Positions 1 to 12,110 of a stretch of 64,000 bases of DNA are shown one piece after another. The stretch's first letter is position 1. Every line of letters begins with the position of its first letter. The notes beneath the pieces were generated by a model. It was not told where the DNA came from and did no database searches. It saw only the letters and a program-made list of their open reading frames with translations. Origin of the DNA: Ryuthela nishihirai (lineage: Eukaryota > Arthropoda > Arachnida > Araneae > Heptathelidae); the NCBI GenBank assembly GCA_038380435.1, contig JAWZYU010000007.1, forward strand, positions 86,318,334 to 86,382,333. The letters run 5' to 3'. A program made the translations under genes and the position numbers.

Positions 1-661
1 TTAACTTGAATACGCATATTTCAGGAGGTGTAAAGATTTTTCTTCAGTATGTTCGAATATTTTTTTAGCACGACTGTCTTACGTTTCCTGTCCGATGCCC
101 CATAACAGGCAAAATGTGTGTGTTTTTGCTAATACAGAAAAGGACAGAACCGAGATTGTTTTCAAACTTAGAATAACACGACATCCTGATGCATTAAGAA
201 CGAATCGGAGGGATACTAACAGTTGAACCATGACCTGAAACGGTTGAAATCCTGTTGTGTCGTGCAAGGAAGCAAGGGGCGATAAAACGTAATACTCCTG
301 AAAAAAATCCTTGTACCACAAAAGGTCCTCCTTTTTGAAACAACTGGATTTCCCTTTTCAGATTATTACATGTTTAATCGTCCATCACCGCCTTGTGCGA
401 ACAGCAGGATTTCGATCGTTTCAGGTCATGGTTCAACTGTTAGTATCCCTCCGCTTCGTTCTTAATGCATCAGTATGTTGTGTTATTCTAAGTTTCAAAA
501 TATTCTCGGTTGTGTGTACTCTTCTTTATTAGCAAAAACACACATGTTTTGCTGGTTATGGGGCATCTGACAGGAAAGGTAAGACAGTCGTGCTAAAAAA
601 AAATATTCGAACGTGCTGAAGACAAATCCTTACACCTCCTGAAATATGTGTATTCAACTTA
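1..661. repeat. Large fold-back (inverted-repeat) element
   Basis: Positions 1 to about 272 reappear, reverse-complemented, at about 386-661, leaving a central spacer of roughly 110 bp. The outer ends read TTAACTTGAATAC on the left and GTATTCAACTTAAG on the right, so both are bordered by TTAA. Arm identity is high by eye, with scattered substitutions. No transposase ORF is present. This fits a non-autonomous fold-back DNA transposon. TTAA at both ends is compatible with a piggyBac-type target, but the left end coincides with the window edge, so the true boundary is unknown. A stretch near 84-120 resembles part of the B block of the satellite that follows. Confidence 0.75.
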
Positions 662-1039
662 AGATCTGTGCTGATTAGCTTATTCTGTAGCAAGCAAGTA
701 TCTGTAAGACAATATGTTTATTCTTGCATGTCAACAGACACACACACACACACGCACTCACATACACGATTCAGAGTGAGAAACATGAAAGCACACTCAC
801 AAACGTAACGCATGCAAATGCATAGAATTAACACATATAGAGAGACGAAAACAAGTGCATGACACAATATGGAGAAAAACTTAGTCCATCGCATGAATGT
901 ATGCATACACTTACATATAACACTATACACCACACACCCCATAAAAATGAATGTACTTTGCATAAGATCAGAGAAACCGTATATACATAATCATTCATAG
1001 ACAGCTGTTGTCTTACTCGAATCGGATAGTCAACATATT
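662..1039. other. Spacer between fold-back and satellite, with AC microsatellite
   Basis: Low-complexity, non-coding sequence. A short (AC)n tract lies at about 736-753. Open frames crossing this spacer on the minus strand are products of the AC/TG-rich composition. I see no gene. Confidence 0.5.
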
Positions 1040-1245
1040 TCTCACTAGGTGGCGTTGGTGAAAAACCCAAAACTCAGAAAATCGTTTTTTTTAAACTGAT
1101 ACATGCTTCATCTTACTGGGAAAGTCCTACCTTTTGTGCTCGTAAGAATAGTATATAGATATGAAGAGACAGAAGAAGGAGACACGTTCTATGAATCTGT
1201 GAGTTCACACTGATGTTTCTAAATGTTCTTCACAACTGAATGTTC

Positions 1246-1957
1246 TGTTCACATACAGCTGAAATGTAATATTCCCTTGCTTAAACAGAAGAGTGAATGT
1301 TGCAGACTTGTATCTTCACTAGCTATGAACGTTGTGGCAAGAAATTTTAACATGAACGTCCTAATATTTAAAAAATGAATGGTTAAATCGTGGTTACTAG
1401 CCTTCTTGCTGTTTTTCAAGCTGACACATAGCGCCCTCTGTCTTATTTGTTTTTGAGGTGAAGAATGCTTACGTTTTCTGTCAGATGCTTCGTAAAAAGA
1501 AAATGGTTTGAAATACATGAATATAAATGTTATGGACAGTGATTTTTCTAGTATTGTTACTTAGTTTTGAGGATTCTTCTACTGATAGATGGCGCTGGTG
1601 AAATGAACGAAAACGCTGAAAATCACTTAATTACTGTTTCTTAACTGCTGCATGAAATCTTTTATCATTCGTGTTGGAAAGAATAGAAATATGACGAAGT
1701 AGACATGATGTATGTATGAACCGATTTGCATTCACCTTGTACCACATCTTATAACACTGCTAGTACTGGTAATTCACCAATAAATAGCATCGCTGCCCTC
1801 TACTGGTCCAACCAATCGCTGGTGCACGAACCAGTCCAACCCCCTTCTATCTCCGTCTCCTCCCCCAACCTTCTAGTCAACCTTCAGCTGCTGATCTCGA
1901 AGATTTGTCACCTATTTTCAACGTGACTGCCTTGTGCCGTGTGAGGATTTCACTGTA
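1246..1957. repeat. Prototype B block of the satellite
   Basis: Order of parts: (i) a ~290 bp stretch with the boxes GTTCACATACAGCTG, GCCGACACATAGCGCC and CTTACGTTTTCTGTC; (ii) at about 1550-1720, a diverged internal relative of monomer A; (iii) a ~27 bp minisatellite based on GGTCCAACCCATCGCTGGTG; (iv) a C-rich tail (CTTCTA-TCTCCGTCTCCTCCCCCAACC) ending in GAGGATTTCACTGTA, after which A resumes. Minus-strand frames of about 80-90 codons recur at the same place in several B blocks, but they break in others. Confidence 0.85.
1550..1720. repeat. Diverged A-type monomer (A') inside the B block
   Basis: The stretch starting at CTTAGTTTTGAGGATTC and running through GATAGATGGCGCTGG, GAAAACGCTGAAAATC, TTTGTGTT and GAATAGAAATATGACG aligns part by part with monomer A (CTTAGTTTTGAGGATTC, GATAGATGGCGCTGG, AAAACAGAATATC, TTTGTGCTCG, AGTATATAGATATGAAG). 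The same A' occurs in every B block. It therefore diverged from A before the A+B unit was amplified. Confidence 0.75.
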
Positions 1958-4250
1958 GTTCACTCCATCTGTTGTTTCTTAGTTTTGAGGATTCCTTTAC
2001 CGATAGATGGCGCTGGTTAAACGTCGAAAAAACAGAATATCGTTTTTTTAAACTGATACATGCTTCATCTTACTTCGAAAGTAATATCTTTTGTGCTCCT
2101 AAGAATAGTATATAGATATGAAGAGACACAAGAAGGAGACACGTGTCATGTATCCATGAGTTCACACTGATGTTTTAAATATTCTCAACTGCATGTTCGG
2201 TTCACATAGGTGAAATGAAATATTCGCATGCTTACACAGAAGATTGAATGTTGCAGACTTGTATCTTCACTAGCTATCTTCACTAGCTATTGCAAGACAT
2301 TGTAACATGAACGTCCTAATACTTAAAAAATGAATGGTTAAACTGTGGTTACTAGCCTTCTTGCTGTTTTTCAAGCCGACACACAGTGCCCTCTGTCTTA
2401 TCTGTTTTTGAGGTGATGAATGCTTACGTTTTCTGTCAGAAATCTCGTAACAAGAAAATGGTTTGAAATACATGAATATAAATGTTATGGAGAGTGATTT
2501 TTCTAGTATTGTTACTTAGTTTTGAGGATTCCTCTACCTGATAGATGGCACTTGTTAAATGCCTGAAAACGCTGAAAATCACTTAATTACTGTTTCTTAA
2601 CTGCTGCATGATATCTTTTATCATTCGTGTTCTAAAGAATAGAAATATGACGAAGTAGACATGATGTATGTATGAACAGATTTGCATTCACCTTGTACCA
2701 CATCTTATAACACTGCTAGTACTGGTAATTCACCAATAAATAGCATCGTTGCCCACTACTGGTCCAACCCATCGTTGGTGCAGGCTCTGGTCCAACACAG
2801 ATCTGGTGCACGAACCGGTCCAATGCTTCTATCTCCGTCTCCTCCCCAAACCTTCTAGTCAACCTCCAGCTGTTGATCTCAAAGATTTATCACCAATTTC
2901 AACGTGAGTGCCTTGTCCCTTGTGAGGATTTCACTGTAGTTCACTCCATCGGTTGTTTCTTAGTTTTCAGGATTCCGGTACCGATGGGTGGCGTTGGTTA
3001 AACGTCCAAAAAACAGAATATCATTTCTTTAAACTGATACATACATCATCTTACTTTGAAAGTACTATCTTTTGTGTTTACGAATAGTATATAGTTATGA
3101 AGAGACACAATAAGGAGACGTTTTATGTATCCATGAGTTCACACTGATGATTTGTCCATTAGTGTCCCATGTCCATTAGTTTTAATTTAGTTCACTCCAT
3201 CGGTTGTTTCTTAGTTTTGAGGATTCCTGTACCGATACATGGCGCTGGTTACATGTCCAAAAAAGAGAATATCGGTTTTTTAAACTGATACATGCTTCAA
3301 CTTACTTCGAAAGTACTATCTTTAGTGCTCGTAAGAATAGTATATAGATATGAAGAGACACAAGAAGGAGACACGTTTTATGTATCCATGAGTTCACACT
3401 GATGTTTTGTCCATTAGTGTCCCACATGTCCGTGAGTTTTCATTGGAGTTCACTCCATCGGTTGTTTCTTCGTTTTGAGGATTCCTGTACCTATAGATGT
3501 CCCTGGTTAAACTTCCAAAAAACAGAATATCATTTTTTAAACTGATACATGCTTTATATTATTTCGAAAATACTATCTTTTGTGCTCGTAAGAATAGTAT
3601 ATAGATATGAAGATACATAAGAAGGAGACACGTTTTACGTATCCCTGAGTTCACACTGATGTTTCTAAATATTCTTCTCAACTGGATGTTCGGTTCACAT
3701 ACAGCTGAAATGTAATATTAGCATGCTTACACAGAAGAGTGAATGTTGCAGACTTGTAGCTTTCACTAGCTATGAACGTTGTTGCAAGAAATTGTAATTT
3801 GATTGTCCTAATACTTAAAAAATGAATGGGTAAACCATGGTTACTAGCCTTCTTGTTTTTTTTTCAAGCCGACACATAGCGCCCTCTGTCGTATCTGTTT
3901 TTGAGGTGATGAATGCTTACGTTTTCTGTCAGATGCCTAGTAACAAGAAAATGGTTTGGAATACATCAGTATAAATGTTATAGACAGTGATTTTTATAAT
4001 ATTGTTACTTAGTTTTGAGGATTCCTCTACCTGATAGATGGCGCTGGTTAAATGCCCGAAAACGCTGAAAATCACTTATTTTGCTGTTTCTTAAGTGCTG
4101 CATGAAATTTTTTAGCATTTGTGTTCGAAAGAATAGAAATATGACGAAGTAGACATGATGTATGTATGAACCGATTCGCATTCACCTTGTGCCACATCTT
4201 ACAACTCTGGTAGTACTGGTAATTCACAAATAAATAGCATTGTTTCCCGC

Positions 4251-4380
4251 TACTGGTCCAAACCATCGCTGGTGCATGATCTGGTCCAACCCATTGCTGG
4301 TGCACACTCTGGTCCAAACAATCGTTGGTGCACAATCCGGTCCAACCCATCGCTGGTGCATGCTCCAGTCCAACCCTTCT
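4251..4380. repeat. ~27 bp minisatellite inside a B block (expanded copy)
   Basis: Five GGTCCAA/AGTCCAA boxes are spaced about 27 bp apart, with the consensus GGTCCAACCCATCGCTGGTG plus a variable 6-7 bp spacer. Copy number varies among B blocks. Blocks at 6703 and 8440 have two to three boxes; the copies at about 16675-16797 and 25922-26048 have five. Confidence 0.8.
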
Positions 4381-4870
4381 ACCTCCTTCTCCTCCCCCAA
4401 CCTTCTAGTCATCCTTCAGGTGTTGATCTCGAAGATTTATCACCTATTTTCAACGTGAGTGACTTATCCTGTGTGAGGATTTCACTCTGGTTCACTCCAT
4501 CTGTTGTTTTTAATTTTGAGGATTCCTGTACCGATAGATTCCTGTACCGATATAACGTCCAAAAAACAGAATATCCTTTCTTTAAACTAACAAATGCTTC
4601 ATCTTACTTCGAAAGTACTGTCTTTTGTGCTCGTAAGAATAGTATATAGATATGAAGAAACACAAGAAGGAGACACGTTTTATGTATCCATGAGTTAATA
4701 CTGATATTTTGTCTTTGAGTTTCTCATGTCCATGAGTTTTCACTATAGTTCACTCCATCGGTTGTTTCTTAGTTTTCAGGATTCTTCCGATAGATAGTGC
4801 TGGTTAAACGTCCAAAAAACAGAATATCGTTTTTTTAAACTGATACATGCCTCATCTTACTTCGAAAGTA

Positions 4871-5085
4871 CACCGATCCCTCGATTTACATGGTACTCAG
4901 TTCACACAATTTTGGCTTTGCACGGTCAAAAAATTCAACCAGTTTCGATTTACACGGTACTGACTGCGATTTCCTTTCTATGTACGTCTCAGTAGTTACC
5001 GTGTAAATCGAAACTGGTTGCAATTTTTGACCGTGCAAAGCCAAAATTGTGTGAACTGAGTACCGCGTAAATCAAGGGAGAGGTG
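4871..5085. mobile_element. MITE, 215 bp, nearly a full palindrome, inserted in an A monomer
   Basis: The two arms (about 95 bp each) are reverse complements, starting CACCGATCCCTCGATTTAC on the left and ending GTAAATCAAGGGAGAGGTG on the right, around a short centre. The dinucleotide TA flanks both ends (4869-4870, 5086-5087). Removing the element and one TA restores the usual AAAGTACTATCTT of monomer A. The TA target and TIR style fit a Tc1/mariner/pogo-type non-autonomous element. There is no ORF. Confidence 0.9.
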
Positions 5086-8000
5086 TACTATCTTATCGTT
5101 CGTAAGAATAGAATATAGATATGAAGAGCCACAAGAAGGAGACACGTTTTATGTACCCATGAGTTCACACTGATGTTTTGTCCATGAGTGTCCCATGTCC
5201 ATGAGTTTTCACTGTAGTTCACTCCATCGGTTGTTTCTTAGTTTTGCGGATTCCTGTACCGATAGATGGCGCTGGTTAAATGTCGGAAAAACAGAATATC
5301 TTTTTTTAAACTGATACATGTTTCATCTTACTTCGAAAGTACTATCTTTTGTGCTCGAAAGAATAGTATATAGATACGAAGGGACACAAGAAGGAGACAA
5401 GTTTTATGAATCGATGAATTCACACTGATGTTTTGTACATGAGTTTTCCATGTCCATCAGTTTTCACTGTAGTTCACTCCATAGGTTGTTTTTTAGTTTT
5501 GAGGATTACTGTACCGATAGATGGCGCTGGTTAAACGTCCGAAAAACAGAATATCGCTTTTGTAAACTGATACATGCTTTATATTACTTCGAAAATATCT
5601 TTTGTGCTCGTAAGAAGAGTATATAGATATGAAGGGACACAAGAAGGAGACAAGTTTTATGTATCCGTGAGTTCACACTGATGCTTCTAAATATTCTTCT
5701 CAACTGAATGTTCGGTTCACATACAGCTGAAATGTAATATTCGCATGCTTTAACAAAAGAGTGAATGTTGCAGACTTGTATCTTCACTAGCTATGAATGT
5801 TGTTGCAAGAAATTTTAACATGAAAGTCCTAATACTTTAAAAATGACTGGTTAAACCATGGATACTAGCCTTCTTGCTGATTTTCTAGCCCCCTGTGTGC
5901 AGAGAGACACATAGCACCCTGTGTCTCTCTGCTTTTGAGGTGATGAATGCTTACGTTTTCTGTCAGATGCCTCGCTCAAGAAAATGGTTTGAAATACATG
6001 AATATAAATGTTATGGACAGTTGTTTTTCTAGTATTGTTACTTAGTTTTGAGGATTCCTCTAGCTCATAGATGGCGCTGGTTAAATGCCCGAAAAAGCTG
6101 AAAATCACTTAATTACTGTTTCTTAACTGCTGCATGAAATCTTTTAACATTTGTATTCGAAAGAATAGAAATATGAAGACGTAGACATGATGTATGTATG
6201 AACCGATTTGCATTCACCTTGTACCACCTCTTACAACCCTGGTAGTACTGGTAATTCACCAATAAATAGCATCGCTGCCCGTTACAGGTCCAACCTAACG
6301 CTGGTGCATGCTCCGGTCGAACCCATCGCTGGTCAAGAACCGGTCCAACCCTTCTTCCTCCGTCTCCTTCCCCAACCTTCTAGTCAACTTAGAGCTGTTG
6401 ATCACAAAGATTTACCACCTATTTTCAACGTGAGTGCCTTGTCCCATGTGAGGATTTCACTGTAGTTCACTCCATCGGTTGTTTCTTAGTTTACAGGATT
6501 CCCGTACCGATAGGTGGCGTTGGTTAAACGTCCAAAAAGCAGAATATCGTTTTTTAAACTGATACATGCTTCTTACTTCGAAAGTACTATCTTTTGTGTT
6601 CGAAAGAATTGTATATAGATATGAAGGGACACAAGAAGGAGACAAGTTTTATGTATCCGTGAGTTCACACTAACCTTTCTAAATATTCTTCTCAACTGAA
6701 TGTTCGGTTCACATACAGCTGAAATGTAATATTCGCATGCTTAAACAGAAGAGTGAATGTTGCAGATTTGTATCTTCACTACCTATGAACGTTGTTGCAA
6801 GATGTTTTAACATGAACGTCCTAATACTTTAAAAATGAATGGTTAAACCATGGTTACTAGTCTTCTTGCTGATTTTCAAGCCGACACATAACGCCCTCTG
6901 TCTTATCTGTTTTTGAGATGATGAATGCTTACGTTTTCTGTCAGATGCCTCATATCAAGAAAATGGTTTGAAATACATGAATATAAATGTTATGGGCAGA
7001 ATTTTCTAGTATTGTTACTTAGTTTTGAGGATTCCTCTACCAGATAGATGGCGCTGGTTAATGCCCGAAAACGCTGAAAATGACTAATTTACAGTTTCTT
7101 AAACGCTGCATGAAATCTTTTAATATTTGTGTTCGAAAGAATAGAGATATGAAGAAGTAGACATGATATATGTATCAACCGATTTGCATTCACCTTGTAC
7201 CACCTCTCACAACTCTGCTAGTACTGGAAATTCCCCAATAAATAGCATTGTTTCCCGCTAATGGTCCAAACCACAGCTGGTGCGCGATCTGGTCCAATCC
7301 TTCGCAGGTGAACGTTCCGGTCCAACCCTTCTACCTCCTTCTCCTCCCCCCACCTTCAAGTCAACCTTCAGCTGTTTATCTCGAAGATTTATCTCCTGTT
7401 TTCAATGCGAGAGCCTTGTCCTTTTTGAGGATTTCACTGTAGTTCACTCCATCTGTTGTTTCTTAGTTTTGAGAATTCCTGTACCGATAGATGGCGCTGG
7501 TTGAACGTCCAAAAAACACAATATCGTTTTTTAACTGATACATGCCTGACCTTTCTTCGAAAGTACTATCTTTTGTGCTCGTAAGGATAGTATATAGATA
7601 TGAAGAGACACAAGGAGACACGTGTCATGTATCCATGAGTTCACATTGATATTTTGTTCATGAGTGGCCTATATCCATGAGTTTTCACTATAGTTCATTC
7701 CATAGGTTGTTTCTTAGTTTTGAGGATTCTTCTACCGATAGATGGCGCTGGTTAAATGTCCAAAAAACAGAATATCGTCTAACAAATTGATACGTGCTCA
7801 TCTTACTTCGAAAGTACTATCTTTTGTGCTCGTAAGAATAGTATATAGATATGGAGACAGAAGAAGGAGACATGTTTTATGTACGCATGAGTTCACATTG
7901 ATGTTTTGTCCATGAGTGTCCCATGTCCATGAGTTTTGACTATAGTTCACACCATCGGTTGTTTCTTAGTTTTGAGGATTCTTCTACCGATAGATGGCGC

Positions 8001-11000
8001 TGGTTAAACGTCCAAAAAACAGAATACTTTTTTTGAACTGATACGTGCTCATCTTACTTCGAAAGTACTATCATTTGTGCTCGTAAGAATAGTATATAGA
8101 TATGAAGTGACACAAGAAGGAGACACGTTTTATATACCCATGAGTTCACACTGATGTTTTGTCCATGAGTGTCCCATGTTCATGAGTTTTCACTGTAGTT
8201 CACTCCATTGGTTGTTTCTTAGTTTTGAGGATTCCTGTACTGATAGATGATGCTGGTTAAACGTCGAAAACACAGAACATCGTTTTTTTAAACTGATACA
8301 TGCTTCATCTTACTTCGAAAGTACTATCTTTTGTGGTCGTAAGAATAGTATATAGATATGAAGAGACACAAAAAGGAGACACGTTTTATGTATCCATGAG
8401 TTCACACTGATGTTTTAAATATTCTTCTCAACTGCATGTTCGGTTCACAGAGCTGAAATGAAATATTCGCATGCTTACAAAGAAGAGTGAATGTATGAGA
8501 CTTGTATCTTCACTAGCTATGAAGGTTGTTGCAAGACATTGTAAAATGTACGTCCTAATACGTAAAAAATGAAAGGTTAAACCGTGGTTACTAGCCTTCT
8601 TGCTGTTTTTCAAGCCGACACATAGCGCCCCCTGTCTTATCTGTTTTTGAGGTGTTGAATGCTTACGTTTTCTGTCAGATGCCTCGTAAGAAGAAAATGG
8701 TTTGAAATAAGTGAATATAAATGTTATCGACAGTGATTTTTCTAGTATTGTTACTTAGTTTTGAGGATTCCTCTACCTGATAGATGGCGCTAGTTAAATG
8801 CCCGAAAACGCTGAAAATCACTTAATTACTGTTTCTTAACTGCTGCATGAAATCTTTTAACCTTTGTGTTCCAAAGAATAGAGATATGAAGAAGTAGACA
8901 TGATGTATGTATGAACCGATTTGCATTCACCTTGTACCACCTCTCACAACTCAGCTAGTACTGGTAATTCACCAATAAATAGCATTGCTCCCCGCTACTG
9001 GTCCAACATATCGCTGGTGCACACTCTGGTCCAACCCATCACTGGTGCACGAACCGCAACCCTTCTACTCCTCCCTCAACCTTCTAGTCAACTTCCAGCT
9101 GTTGATGTCGAAGTTTTATCACCTATTTTCAACGAGAGTGCCTTGTCCCGTGTGAGGATTTCACTGTAGTTCACTCCATCGGTTGTTTCTTAGTTTTGAG
9201 GAATCCTGTACCGATAGATGGCGCTGGTTAAACATCCAAAAAACAGAATAACTTTTTTTAAAATGATACATTCTTCATCTTACTTCGAAGTACTATCTTT
9301 TGTGCTCGTAAGAATAGTATATAGATATGAAGAGACACAAGAAGGAGACAAGTTTTACGTATTCATAAGTTCACACTGATGTTTGTCCATGAGTGTCTCA
9401 TGTTCATGAGCTTTCACTATAGTACACTCCATCAGTTGTTTCTTAGTTTTGAGAATTCTTCTACCGATAGATAGCGCTTGTTAAACGTTCAAAAAATAGA
9501 ATATCGTTCTTTTAAACTGATACATGCCTCATCTTACTTCGAAAGTACTATCTTTTTTGCTCATAAGAATAGTATATAGATATGAAGAGACACAAGAAGG
9601 AGACGCGTTTTACGTGTCCATGAGTTCACACTGATGTTTGTCCATGAGTGTCCCATGTTCATGAGTTTTCACTGTAGTTCACTCCATTGGTTGTTTCTTA
9701 GGTTTGAGGATTCCTGTACCGATAGATGGCGCTGGTTAAACGTCGAAAACACAGAATATCGTTCTTTTAAACTGATACATGCTTCATCTTACTTCGAAAG
9801 TACTATCTTTTGTGCTCGTAAGGATAGTATATAGATATGAAGAGACACAAAAAGGAGACACGTTTTATGTATCCATGAGTTCACACTGATGTTTCTAAAT
9901 ATTCTTCTCAACTGAATGTTCGGTTCACATACAGCTGAAATGTAATATTCGCATGCTTAAACAGAAGAGTGAATGTTGCAGATTTGTATCTTCACTAGCT
10001 ATGAACGTTGTTGCAAGACATTGTAACATGAACGTCCTAATACTTAAATAATGAATGGTTAAACCGTGGTTACTAGCCTTCTTTCTGTTTTTCAAGCCGA
10101 CACATAGCGCCCTCTGTCTTATTTGTGTTTGAGGCGATGAATGTTTACGTTTTCTGTCAGATGCCTCATATCAAGAAAATGGTTTGAAATACATGAATAT
10201 AAATGTTACACACAGTGATTTTTCTAGTATTGTTAGTTAGTTTTGAGGATTCCTCTTCCTGATAGATGGCGCTGGTTAAATGCCCGAAAACGCTGAAAAT
10301 CATTTATTTACTGTTTCTTAACTGCTGGATGAAATCTTTTAACATTTGCGTTCGAAAGAATAGAAATATGAAGAAGTAGACATGATGTATGTATGAACCG
10401 ATTTGCATTCATATTGCACCACGTCTTACAACTCTGCTAGTGCTGGTAATTCACCAATAAATAGCATAGCTGCCCGCTACAGATCCAACGTATCGCTGGT
10501 GCATTCTCCGGTCCAACCCATCGCTGGTGCACGAACCGGTCCAACCCTTCTACCTCCGTCTCCTCCCCCAACCTTCTAGTCAACCTCCAGCTGTTGATCT
10601 CAAAGATTTATCACCTATTTTCAACGTGAGTGCCTTGTCCCGTTTGAGGTTTTCACTGTAGTTTACTCCATCGGTTGTTTCTTAGTTTTCAGGATTCCTG
10701 TACCGATAGGTGGCGTTGGTTAAACGTCCATAATTCAGAATATCGTTTTTTAAATTGATACATGCTTCATCTTACTTCGAAAGTACTATCTTTTGTGCTC
10801 GTAAGAATAGTATATAGATATGAAGAGACACAAGAAGGAGACACGTTTTATGTATCCCTGAGTACACACTGATATTTTTAAATATTCTTCTCAACTGAAT
10901 GTTCGGTTCACATACAGCTGAGATGTAATTTTCGCATGGTTACAGAGAAGAGTGAATGTTGCAGAGTTGTATCTTCACTAGCTATGAAAGTTGTTGCAAG

Positions 11001-12027
11001 AAATTGGAACATGAATAATACTTAAAAATAGAATGGTTAAACCGTGGTTACTAGCTTTCTTGCTGTTTTTCAAGCCTACACATAGCGCAATCTGTCTTAT
11101 CTGTTTTTAAGGTGATCAATGCCTACGTTTTCTGTCAGATGCCTCATATCAAGAAAATGGCTTGAAATACATGAATATAAATATTATGGACAGTGATTTT
11201 TCTAGTATTGTTACTAAGTTTTGAGGATTACTCTACCTGATAGATGGCACTGGTTAATGCCCGAAAACGCTGAAAATCACTAATTTACTGTTTCTTAACT
11301 GCTGCATGATATCTTTAATCATTCGTGTTCGAAAGAATAAAGATATGAAGAAGTAGACATGATGTATGTATGTACCACCTCTCACAACTCAGCTAGTACT
11401 GGTAATTCACCAATAAATACCATCGCTCCCCGCTACTGGTCCAACACATCGCTGGTGCACGCTCTGGTCCAACCCATCACTGGTGCACGAACCGGTCCAA
11501 CCCTTCTACCTCCGTCTCCTCCCTCAACCTTCTAGTCAACTTCCAGCTGTTGATGTCGAAGTTTTATCACCTATTTTCAACGTTAGTGCCTTGTCCCATG
11601 TGAGGATTTCACTGTAGTTCACTCCATCGGTTGTTTCTTAGTTTTGAGGAATCCTGTACCGATAGATGGCGCTGGTTAAACATCCAAAAAACAGAATAAC
11701 ATTTTTTAAACTGATACATGCTTCATCTTACTTCGAAAGTACTATCTTCTTGTGCTCGTAAGAACAGTATATAGATATGAAGAGACACAAGAAGGAGACG
11801 CGTTTTACGTGTCCATGAGTTCACACTGATGTTTGTTCATGAGTGTCCCATGTTCATGAGGTTTCACTATAGTTCACTCCATCTGTTGATTCTTAGTTTT
11901 GAGGGTTCCTGTACTGATAGGTGGCGTTGGTTAAAAGTCCAAAAAACAGAATATCTTTTTTTAAACTGATACGTGCTTCATCTTACTCCCAAAGAATTAT
12001 CTTTTGTGCTCCTAAGAATAGTATATA

Positions 12028-12110
12028 GATATGACTCCATCGGTTGTTTCTTAGTTTTGAGGAATCACAGAGACACAATAGAGGAGTTTAGAGACAAAAT
12101 AAGGAGCACG
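12028..12110. repeat. Rearranged A-monomer junction
   Basis: After GTATATAGATATGA the sequence jumps back to CTCCATCGGTTGTTTC, then skips most of a monomer to rejoin at CACAGAGACACAATA, with a further small repeat of the AGAGACA motif. It looks like an internal deletion plus a short duplication in an extra A monomer. Confidence 0.6.

Noticed and set aside
1249..1518. Recurrent ~80-90 codon minus-strand frames in B blocks (also near 2270, 12173, 16145, 20889, 21897)
   Set aside because: They are the same satellite segment each time. Several B blocks carry frameshifts or stops in it, there is no domain, and similarity follows array homogenisation rather than codon positions.
1726..1926. Recurrent plus-strand frames over the minisatellite and C-rich tail of B (also 4272, 6208, 16610, 22412, 25849)
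   Set aside because: They are produced by the 27 bp repeat. Frame and length vary from block to block with no splice or start context.
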